Source: Microcella flavibacter
Lineage (GTDB): Bacteria > Actinomycetota > Actinomycetes > Actinomycetales > Microbacteriaceae
Direction: 5' to 3'
NCBI RefSeq assembly: GCF_012530535.1
Contig: NZ_CP051299.1
Location: 868,001-932,000, forward strand
Length of the DNA stretch: 64,000 nucleotides
Shown here: positions 58,009 through 64,000 of the stretch, piece by piece
How the letters are laid out: each line of letters starts with the position of its first letter
Position numbering within the stretch: position 1 is the stretch's first letter
Program-made: the position numbers and the translations under genes
Notes under the pieces: model-generated
The model's database searches: none
The model's input: the letters and a program-made list of their open reading frames with translations, nothing else
What the model was told of the DNA's origin: nothing

Positions 58009-59250
58009 CTAGCGGGCGAGTACCTGCTGGCGCCAGGCCTCGTCGATCGGCGAGACCCAGCCCGAGGCGAGCTCGGGGTTGGCGTTCTCGCTCAGCACGT
58101 CGTAGGCGGGCACCACGGGCGAGGAGGGCACGGCGTCGAACTCGGCGCGCTGCTCGTCGCTCAGCTGGTCGAGGTCGAGCACCGTGAACTGGCCCCACAC
58201 GTCGGGCAGGGCCTTGGCGACCTGCTGCTCGACGGAGAGGGCGATGTTCGCGACGACCATGGCGCCGGCCTTGCTGCCCGAGGTGGAGGCGAGGCCGAGG
58301 AAGCTGGCGTTGCCGACGGTGCCCTCGTCGAAGGTGACGACCTTCGTGCCGGCGGGGTAGGTGCCGTTCGCCACGAGCTCGGTGAGCGTCGCCGGGCCGT
58401 AGGTCATGGTGAAGTCGACCTCGCCGTTGGCGAAGAGCTCGTTGAGCTCGTTCGAGTCCTGAGGGTAGGTCGCGCCCTCGCGCCACAGCGACGGGGCGAG
58501 GTCGGTGAGCTCCTCGTAGAGCGCCGGGGTCACCTCGTCGAAGTCGGCCTGGTCGAAGGCGAGCGGAACGTTCTCGTAGCCGCCGTTGACGCTGTAGAGC
58601 ACCTGGCGCACGAAGACCGAGCCGGTGAAGTCCGGCGGGGCGGGGTAGGTGAAGCGGCCCGGGTTGGCGCGCGCCCACTCCAGCAGCTCCTCCATCGAGC
58701 TCGGCACGTCGGTGACGGTCTCGCTGTTGTAGGCGAAGGTGAACTGCGCCTTGTGCCAGGGGGCCTCGCAGCCGTCGACGGGGGTGCCGAAGTCGTCCTG
58801 CAGCAGCGGGTCGGCGGGGTCGGTGAGCTCCATGTTCGGCAGCATCTCCGTCCAGCCGCACTCCCAGGCGCCCGCCTTCTTGCCGGTGCCGAAGTTGTTG
58901 CCGTTGACCCACACGAGGTCGACCTCGCCGTCGGTCTCGCCGGCCTGCACCTCGCTGAGGATGCGGTTGAGCGCATCGGGGGTGTCGGCGATCGGCACGC
59001 GCTCGAGCGTGACGCCCGCCTCGGCCGCGGCCGGGATGAGCTCGGAGTCGATGTAGGCGTTGCCCTGCTCGTCGCCGCCGTACATCCACAGGCGCACGGT
59101 CTGGCCGTCGGCGGCCTCGAGCACCTCCTCCCAGCTGCCGTACTCCTGGTCGTCGGCGGCGTCGCCGGCGGGGGCCGAGCAGGCGGCGAGGGAGGCCGCC
59201 AGGCCGAGCGCGAGCGCGCCGGCGGTGACCGCGCGGCGGGGGCTCTTCAT
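58009..59250 (-). CDS. ABC transporter substrate-binding lipoprotein (YnjB-like)
   Basis: 413 residues. The lipoprotein signal ends LAAC with Cys24. VRLWMYGGDEQGNAYID starts the mature domain; NELNELFANGEVDFTMTYGP and DEGTVGNASFLGLASTSGSKAGAMVVANIALS closely recall YnjB (COG4134). Two cysteines in WECGW and DGCEAPW may form a disulfide. ATG at 59250 has AGGAG 11-12 bases upstream. First gene of the four-gene importer operon (58009-59250, then the two permeases and the ATPase). Confidence 0.9.
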   Translation of the reverse strand: MKSPRRAVTAGALALGLAASLAACSAPAGDAADDQEYGSWEEVLEAADGQTVRLWMYGGDEQGNAYIDSELIPAAAEAGVTLERVPIADTPDALNRILSEVQAGETDGEVDLVWVNGNNFGTGKKAGAWECGWTEMLPNMELTDPADPLLQDDFGTPVDGCEAPWHKAQFTFAYNSETVTDVPSSMEELLEWARANPGRFTYPAPPDFTGSVFVRQVLYSVNGGYENVPLAFDQADFDEVTPALYEELTDLAPSLWREGATYPQDSNELNELFANGEVDFTMTYGPATLTELVANGTYPAGTKVVTFDEGTVGNASFLGLASTSGSKAGAMVVANIALSVEQQVAKALPDVWGQFTVLDLDQLSDEQRAEFDAVPSSPVVPAYDVLSENANPELASGWVSPIDEAWRQQVLAR

Positions 59251-59347
59251 GATCACGATGCTCCTGGTGAGGAAGGGCCCGACGGCGGGGATGCTGCGGG
59301 CGGGTGAGGGATGCTGCGTCGGCACAAGGACGACCCACGACGGCTCC

Positions 59348-59353
59348 TACAAT
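59348..59353 (+). promoter_or_regulatory. -10 box of the TVP38 family gene
   Basis: TACAAT, eight bases before the ATG at 59362; nearly leaderless. Confidence 0.5.
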
Positions 59354-59361
59354 GACGCAGG

Positions 59362-60132
59362 ATGACCGATTCGCAGGAAGACCACGCCGCGACCCCGACC
59401 CGGTCTGCGGGCGGCACCGCGACGATCGCTCGCGCGGTCGCTCTCGCGGTGTTCGGAGTCGTCGCGGTTCTGGTCTGGATCCTCGTGCCGCTGCCCTCGG
59501 TGGAGGAGGTGCGGGCCTTCGTCGACGGCCTCGGACCGCTCGGCGGCATCGCCCTCGCCCTCGCTTACGCGGCCATCACGCTCACCCCCGCGCCGAAGAA
59601 CGTGCTCACCATCGCCGCGGGCCTCGCCTTCGGCTTCTGGCAGGCGCTGCTGTGGGTCTACCTCGGCGCCCTGCTGGGTGCCGCCGCTGCCTTCTGGCTC
59701 TCGCGCCGGCTCGGCCGCGACGCCGTCGAGCGCTACACCGGCGCCCGCGTCGAGCGCTTCGACGACCTGGTGCGCCGCCGCGGATTCGTCGCGATCGTGG
59801 GGGTGCGCCTCGTGCCGATCCTCCCCTTCACCGCGATCAACTACCTCGCGGGGCTCTCGGCCGTGCGCCGCCGTGACTACGCGCTCGGCTCGGCCATCGG
59901 CATCGTGCCGGGCACCGTCGCGTACATCGCCGTCGGCGCCTTCGGTCTCGACGCGGGATGGCGGGCCTGGGCGGCCATCGGCGGCCTCGTCGCGCTGACC
60001 CTCGCGGGCGGGGCCGTCGCGCTCGTGCGTCGGCGACGCGGTCGGGATGCCCGTGCCGCCGCCGCGACCGCGAGCGAGCATCCCGACCCCGCCGCCGCGA
60101 CCCGCCCGGCCGCACCGTCGTCGGGAGCCTGA
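59362..60132 (+). CDS. TVP38/TMEM64 family membrane protein
   Basis: 256 residues with about six hydrophobic segments. [45 protein letters not shown] and [24 protein letters not shown] are the DedA/TVP38 signatures (the re-entrant F-G-x-x-G and R-x-x-P segments). Relatives act as phospholipid scramblases or small-molecule carriers. The last 40 residues are basic and then disordered. The stop overlaps the next ATG by one base. Confidence 0.9.
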   Translation: MTDSQEDHAATPTRSAGGTATIARAVALAVFGVVAVLVWILVPLPSVEEVRAFVDGLGPLGGIALALAYAAITLTPAPKNVLTIAAGLAFGFWQALLWVYLGALLGAAAAFWLSRRLGRDAVERYTGARVERFDDLVRRRGFVAIVGVRLVPILPFTAINYLAGLSAVRRRDYALGSAIGIVPGTVAYIAVGAFGLDAGWRAWAAIGGLVALTLAGGAVALVRRRRGRDARAAAATASEHPDPAAATRPAAPSSGA

Positions 60133-60761
60133 TGCTCGACTCCCGCGCCCGGGCGCTGCTCGCCCGCCCCGTCGACGCCATCACCCGCGCCGTCGACCGC
60201 CCCGGTATCACCCCCGACGGGCTGACGCTCGCGGGGCTCGGCCTCGGACTGGCCTCGGCGCTCGCCGCGGGTCTGCAGCTCTGGGCGGTCGCGCTCGTGC
60301 TCTGGCTCGTCTCGCGCGTCGTCGACGGCGTCGACGGGGCGCTCGCCCGCCGCCGCAAGGCCGACGGCCGGCTGCGCGGCGACAGCGAAGCGGGCGGGTT
60401 CCTCGACATCACCTCCGACTTCGTCGTCTACGGCGCCACCGTCGTCGGCGTCGCGGTCGGAGCGACCGCCGCGTTCGGCGCGCCGTGGTGGCCGTTCCTG
60501 CTCGTGCTCTTCGTCTACTACGTCAACGGCACGGCGTTCCTCGCGTTCTCGTCGATCGCCGAGCGCACCGGGCGCCGCATCGACGACGGCCGCTCGCTGT
60601 CGTTCCTCGGCGGCCTCGCCGAGGGCACCGAGACGATCATCGTGCACGCGCTGTGGCTGATCCTGCCGTTCTGGGCGTGGCAGATCGCGCTCGTGTGGGT
60701 CGTCGTCGTCGGCATCAGCGCGACGCAGCGCATGGTCGCCGGGTACCGCGCGCTGCGCTGA
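60132..60761 (+). CDS. CDP-alcohol phosphatidyltransferase family protein
   Basis: 209 residues with six hydrophobic segments. The catalytic motif is DGVDGALAR, then GGFLDITSD, that is D-x2-D-G-x2-A-R-x14-G-x3-D-x3-D. The usual spacer between A-R and G is eight, so a six-residue insert is present; all catalytic Asp residues are kept. The product class (phosphatidyl-inositol, -glycerol or other) cannot be told. Coupled to the upstream TVP38 gene (TGATG), so both probably act on membrane lipids. Confidence 0.88.
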   Translation: MLDSRARALLARPVDAITRAVDRPGITPDGLTLAGLGLGLASALAAGLQLWAVALVLWLVSRVVDGVDGALARRRKADGRLRGDSEAGGFLDITSDFVVYGATVVGVAVGATAAFGAPWWPFLLVLFVYYVNGTAFLAFSSIAERTGRRIDDGRSLSFLGGLAEGTETIIVHALWLILPFWAWQIALVWVVVVGISATQRMVAGYRALR

Positions 60762-60799
60762 GGGGGAATGCCCTCGGGATGCGCGCGGTTGCAGCAGGG

Positions 60800-61813
60800 G
60801 TGAGTGACGAGCGCAGCATCCCCCTCTCCCTTCTCGATCTGGCCCCCATCGCCCCCGGGCAGTCGGCGGGCGAGAGCTTCGCCGCGAGCGTGCGCCTCGC
60901 CCAGACGGGCGAGGAGTCCGGCTACCGCCGCGTCTGGTACGCCGAGCACCACAGCATGGCCACGATCGCCTCCTCGGCGCCCGCCGTGCTCATCGCGCAC
61001 ATCGCCGCGCACACGTCGACGATCCGCCTCGGGGCGGGCGGCGTCATGCTGCCCAACCACGCGCCGCTCACGATCGCCGAGCAGTACGGCACGCTCGCCG
61101 AGCTGCACCCCGGCCGCATCGACCTCGGGCTCGGCCGGGCGCCCGGCAGCGACCGCACCACGATGCGCGCGCTGCGGCGCGACGCCGCCTCGAGCGAGGC
61201 CTTCCCGCAGGACGTGCGCGAGCTGCAGGGCTACCTCGCCGACTCGTCCCTGATCGAGGGCGTGCGCGCCGTTCCCGGTGCCGGAACGAACGTGCCCCTT
61301 TACATCCTCGGCTCGTCGCTCTTCGGGGCGCAGCTCGCCGCCGCCTTCGGCCTGCCCTTCGCCTTCGCCTCCCACTTCGCGCCCGACCTGCTGCTCGAGG
61401 CGGCGGCCCGCTACCGCGCCGGCTTCACGCCCTCGCAGCAGCTCGCCGAGCCGCACCTGATCGCGGCCGTCAACGTCATCACCGCCGAGACCGAGGAGGA
61501 GGCGCGCGCCCAGCACCGTGCCGCCGTGCGGCACCGCGTGCGCCTCATGATCGCGCGCGGCCCCGAGCCGGTGACCTACAGCGACGAGCAGATCGACGCG
61601 TTCCTCACCACGCCGCAGGGCGCCCAGATCGCCGACATGATGCGGTACACCGCGGTCGGCGCTCCGGCGGAGGTGCGCGAGTACCTGCACGAGTTCGCGC
61701 GGCACGCCCAGGCCGACGAGCTCATCACCGCGCACGCCGCGCTCGACCTCGACGCGCGGCTGCGGTCGGTGCGGCTCACGGCCGAGGCGATGCGGCCCGT
61801 GCTGGCCGCGTAG
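60800..61813 (+). CDS. luciferase-like (LLM) FMN-dependent oxidoreductase
   Basis: 337 residues. [42 protein letters not shown] and [40 protein letters not shown] are signatures of the LLM group most similar to alkanal-monooxygenase-like YhbW. It binds FMN and is not predicted to emit light. GTG at 60800 is used; ATG at 60779 is in frame and would add seven residues. It converges on the S4 gene; a terminator lies between them. Confidence 0.92.
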   Translation: MSDERSIPLSLLDLAPIAPGQSAGESFAASVRLAQTGEESGYRRVWYAEHHSMATIASSAPAVLIAHIAAHTSTIRLGAGGVMLPNHAPLTIAEQYGTLAELHPGRIDLGLGRAPGSDRTTMRALRRDAASSEAFPQDVRELQGYLADSSLIEGVRAVPGAGTNVPLYILGSSLFGAQLAAAFGLPFAFASHFAPDLLLEAAARYRAGFTPSQQLAEPHLIAAVNVITAETEEEARAQHRAAVRHRVRLMIARGPEPVTYSDEQIDAFLTTPQGAQIADMMRYTAVGAPAEVREYLHEFARHAQADELITAHAALDLDARLRSVRLTAEAMRPVLAA

Positions 61814-61821
61814 GCCGGCAG

Positions 61822-61859
61822 CGGCATCCCCTCGCCCCTCGATCGGGCGCGGGATGCCG
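61822..61859. terminator. bidirectional terminator between the LLM and S4 genes
   Basis: CGGCATCCC (61822-61830) with GGGATGCCG (61851-61859) forms the outer stem and CGCCC/GGGCG the inner one. Between convergent genes. Confidence 0.75.
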
Positions 61860-61873
61860 TCGGGCGGCGGCGA

Positions 61874-62101
61874 TCAGGAGCGCACGCGCACCGTGCGGCC
61901 CTCGAAGCCGACGACGTCGCCGTCGTGCAGCTGGCGGCCGCGCCGGCGCTCGACCTCGCCGTTGACCGTGACGTAGCCGTCGATGACGACCTCCTTGGCG
62001 TTGCCGCCGGAGTCGAGCAGGCCGGAGAACTTCAGGAACTGACCGAGGCGGATCATGTCGCCGTCGATGGAGACGGCATCGGTCGGGTCGGGGGTCGTCA
62101 T
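61874..62101 (-). CDS. S4-domain RNA-binding protein (YbcJ-like)
   Basis: 75 residues, one S4 domain: IRLGQFLKFSGLLDSGGNAKEVVIDGYVTVNGEVERRRGRQLHDGDVVGF. Small S4 proteins of the YbcJ/RlbA type bind RNA or the ribosome. TAGCAT exactly six bases upstream of the ATG suggests a leaderless mRNA. Confidence 0.9.
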   Translation of the reverse strand: MTTPDPTDAVSIDGDMIRLGQFLKFSGLLDSGGNAKEVVIDGYVTVNGEVERRRGRQLHDGDVVGFEGRTVRVRS

Positions 62102-62107
62102 GCCTGA

Positions 62108-62113
62108 ATGCTA
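62108..62113 (-). promoter_or_regulatory. -10 box of the S4 gene, leaderless type
   Basis: TAGCAT on the minus strand, then TCAGGC and ATG at 62101. Confidence 0.55.
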
Positions 62114-62127
62114 ACGACGCGCGCCGG

Positions 62128-62937
62128 TCAGAGCAGGCCGTCCTGCTTCTCGTGGCGGCCGTCGGGCTTGCCGGCGATCTTGCGGGCGTCATGGGCGCCC
62201 GTGGTGGCCGCGGCCTCGTGGCGGCCGTCGTGCTCCTCGCCCTCGACCCAGATGGTCGGCTCGGGCACGGGGATGCCGGCCTTCTCGAGCGCCTCCTCCT
62301 GCTTCTGCTCGCGACGCTCCTTCAGCACGTGGAAGGCGATGCCGAGCAGCACGAAGCCGATGATGATGAGCAGCACCACTTCGAAGTACTCGGTGACGAG
62401 CTCGGCCACGCCGGGGATGTGCGCGACGCCCCAGCCGAGCAGCGTCAGCCCGGTGCCCCACAGCACGGCGCCGATCGTGTCGAAGAAGAGGAACGTGCGG
62501 TAGTTCATGCGCCCGACGCCGGCCGCCACGGGGGCGATCGTGCGCACCACCGCGATGAAGCGGGCGATCGTGATGGCGAAGCCGCCGTACTTGAGGAAGA
62601 AGGCCTCGGTGCGCGCCACCGACTTCTTCGAGAAGAACCCGGCCGACTTTCGCTCGAAGATCGACGGGCCGACCTTGCGGCCGATCCAGTAGCCGAGGTT
62701 GTCGCCGCCCATCGTCGCGAGGGTGATCGCCAGGCAGACGAGCCAGATGGGCTGCTCGACGACCCCGGTGTACGTGAGCACGCCCGTGATGATGAGGAGC
62801 GTGTCGCCCGGAAGCAGGAACCCGACGAGCAGGCCCGTCTCGACGAACACGATCGCGCACACCACGACGAGGGCCCACGGGCCCGCGCCGGTGATGATCC
62901 CTTCGACGTCGAAGAGACCGATGTCGGTCGCGAGCAT
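62128..62937 (-). CDS. DedA family membrane protein
   Basis: 269 residues. ALVVVCAIVFVETGLLVGFLLPGDTLLIITGVL, then GGDNLGYWIGRKVGPSIF, then ARFIAVVRTIAPVAAGVGRMNYRTFLFFDTIGAVLWG, are clear DedA motifs with the membrane-embedded E and R residues. DedA proteins recycle undecaprenyl phosphate or move protons across the membrane. The last 60 residues are soluble, charged and His/Asp-rich (EGEEHDGRHEAAATTGAHDARK). Confidence 0.93.
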   Translation of the reverse strand: MLATDIGLFDVEGIITGAGPWALVVVCAIVFVETGLLVGFLLPGDTLLIITGVLTYTGVVEQPIWLVCLAITLATMGGDNLGYWIGRKVGPSIFERKSAGFFSKKSVARTEAFFLKYGGFAITIARFIAVVRTIAPVAAGVGRMNYRTFLFFDTIGAVLWGTGLTLLGWGVAHIPGVAELVTEYFEVVLLIIIGFVLLGIAFHVLKERREQKQEEALEKAGIPVPEPTIWVEGEEHDGRHEAAATTGAHDARKIAGKPDGRHEKQDGLL

Positions 62938-63117
62938 GCAGGGCTCCCGGGGCTGGGCGCGGATGAAGTGGCTTCAGCGTACTGCCGCGGGGTGAACGCC
63001 CGGATAACGGAACGGCCAGCATCGGCCGGGAGTGCGCGACGCTCCGCGCGCTCTGCTCCACGCCCTCTGCTCCGCGCCTTCCGCTCTGCGCGGTCGACGA
63101 CTGTCGGCGACGGCGCG

Positions 63118-63123
63118 TACTCT
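63118..63123 (+). promoter_or_regulatory. -10 box upstream of the 63172 gene
   Basis: TACTCT, about 48 bases before the ATG at 63172, with GAGGAG between them. Confidence 0.4.
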
Positions 63124-63171
63124 GCTGATCGCGGTGGCCGGACTGCGCATCCCTGACTCGAGGAGCGCGCG

Positions 63172-63498
63172 ATGGACGACCGGCGGCACGCCCCCGTCTG
63201 GCATCCCCTGCTCGCCGCCGTCGAGCAGCAGCCGGGGCTGTGGCACATGACCTCGCAGACCGGCGTCTACGCGGTCGTGCGCCTCATCCGCATCGGCGAC
63301 GAGACGGGGTACCGCGCGACCACCTTCGACGAGCCGCGGCGCCTGCTCGGGTACCGCCGCACGCTGCGCTCGGCCTGCGAGCTCGCGCACCGCGCCTGGG
63401 TGCGCGGCCACGGGCCCGATCCGGGGGCGGATCAGTACCCGGTGTTCCTCGTGCGGAAGGAGGGACTCGAACCCTCACGCCGAAGCACAGGAACCTAA
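63172..63498 (+). CDS. hypothetical protein whose 3' end overlaps an antisense tRNA-Leu
   Basis: 108 residues. The first 90 or so are well formed (VEQQPGLWHMTSQTGVYAVVRLIRIGDETGYRATTF, then LGYRRTLRSACELAHRAWVRGHG) with GAGGAG before the ATG. Residues about 94-108 (RKEGLEPSRRSTGT) are read from the complement of the tRNA-Leu gene, and the stop lies in it. No family recognised. Either the C-terminus is genuinely borrowed from the tRNA or the real gene is shorter. Confidence 0.6.
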   Translation: MDDRRHAPVWHPLLAAVEQQPGLWHMTSQTGVYAVVRLIRIGDETGYRATTFDEPRRLLGYRRTLRSACELAHRAWVRGHGPDPGADQYPVFLVRKEGLEPSRRSTGT

Positions 63499-63530
63499 AT
63501 CCTGCGTGTCTACCATTCCACCACTCCCGC
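63452..63530 (-). tRNA. tRNA-Leu (anticodon TAG)
   Basis: On the minus strand the acceptor stem GCGGGAG pairs with CTTCCGC (one G-U). The anticodon arm is CAGGA-TTTAGGT-TCCTG, giving anticodon TAG. A long class II variable arm (TGCTTCGGCGT) and the T-arm GAGGG-TTCGAGT-CCCTC are present. The discriminator is A; CCA is not encoded. Length 79 bases. Confidence 0.93.
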
Positions 63531-63578
63531 GAGCGGCGCCAGTCTAACCAGCGGGCTGACGGCCTTGGGATGCTCCGC

Positions 63579-64000
63579 TCACGCCCGCCCCGCGGCGACG
63601 AGCGCCGCCCACAGCTCCGCCCGCGCGGGGAACGCCTTGAGGTCGCGCCCGAGCAGCCCCTCCGCGCGCAACACGCGGGCCCGGAGCGTGTGCCGATGCA
63701 CCCCGAGGCGCGCGGCGGCCGCTTCCGCGACCGCGTCGGCGCCGAGCCATTCGGCCAGCGTGCGCACCAGCTGATCGCCCGTGCGCGCGTCGTGCTCGTC
63801 GAGCGGGGCGAGCACGGCGACGGCGATGCGCCGGGTGTCGTCGCCGGAGAGCGAGGCGAGCACGCCGTCATCGCGCACGCTCGCGTAGTCGATGAGGGGC
63901 TGGGCGCTGCTCGCGCGGTCGGCGGCGCGGCCGGCGTCGTCGACGGCGGCCGCGAGCTCGTCGTACCGGGCGCCGCGCACGAGCCCGCCGGTGACGCGGG
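63579..64000 (-). CDS. PucR-like transcriptional regulator, C-terminal part
   Basis: The frame runs off the right edge of the window, so only the C-terminal 140 residues are present. LVRTLAEWLGADAVAEAAAARLGVHRHTLRARVLRAEGLLGRDLKAFPARAELWAALVAA fits the HTH_30 domain at the end of PucR/CdaR-type regulators, which control purine, sugar-acid or related catabolism. The ligand and target genes are not in the window. Confidence 0.8.
   Translation of the reverse strand, partial: RVTGGLVRGARYDELAAAVDDAGRAADRASSAQPLIDYASVRDDGVLASLSGDDTRRIAVAVLAPLDEHDARTGDQLVRTLAEWLGADAVAEAAAARLGVHRHTLRARVLRAEGLLGRDLKAFPARAELWAALVAAGRA

Overview
The window is about 71% GC and densely coding. GTG and TTG starts, 1-4 base stop/start overlaps and a DUF7882-type small protein point to a high-GC actinobacterium, most likely of the family Microbacteriaceae. 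It looks like ordinary chromosome: no rRNA, phage, integrase, transposase or CRISPR array was found. One tRNA-Leu lies near the right end.

Layout. 1-7.2 kb: end of an alpha/beta hydrolase, an AI-2E family exporter, a very long DivIVA-like coiled-coil protein, a three-helix membrane protein and a YbbN-type thioredoxin-fold/TPR protein. 7.2-18.8 kb: an alpha-glucan block with glgE-glgB on the minus strand, glgP diverging from it and glgX further on. The 609-base glgE/glgP gap holds a perfect 18-bp palindrome and a candidate 6C small RNA. An AbiEi/DUF559-type gene and a YbaK deacylase lie between glgP and glgX. 18.8-23.8 kb: cysteine desulfurase, mnmA (the desulfurase could supply its sulfur) and ligA. 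23.9-31.1 kb: DUF1023 hydrolase, lipoprotein, gatCAB, and a MerR regulator/GPP34 pair. 31.2-41.9 kb: a PD-(D/E)XK-like protein, small kinase, MFS exporter, isochorismatase-like hydrolase, SDR, DJ-1/PfpI protein, DUF6412-like protein plus a short YidC, a NYN-OST-HTH protein and small family proteins. 42-52.5 kb: an Asp23-like operon ending in an FBP zinc-finger gene, fasciclin, YceI, methyltransferase, aldo/keto reductase, DUF3097, cspA, DUF427 and a ferritin-like/VIT1 fusion. 52.8-64 kb: M23 peptidase, radical SAM protein, a YnjBCD-type ABC importer, TVP38 and CDP-alcohol phosphotransferase genes, a luciferase-like oxidoreductase, an S4 protein, DedA, tRNA-Leu and the end of a PucR-like regulator.

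Signals beyond gene content. (1) Three copies of an 89-bp palindromic repeat with 17-bp terminal inverted repeats; two copies in the same orientation bracket the AbiEi/DUF559 gene. (2) The nonamer GAGCATCCC occurs 18 times by hand count over both strands, where base composition predicts about one, and it is enriched between genes. (3) At least eight genes have a TANNNT -10 box exactly 6 bases before the start codon, which implies leaderless mRNAs. (4) The DivIVA-like protein has about 20 consecutive 11-residue repeats.

All calls rest on reading the sequence and on remembered family motifs. No database search was run.
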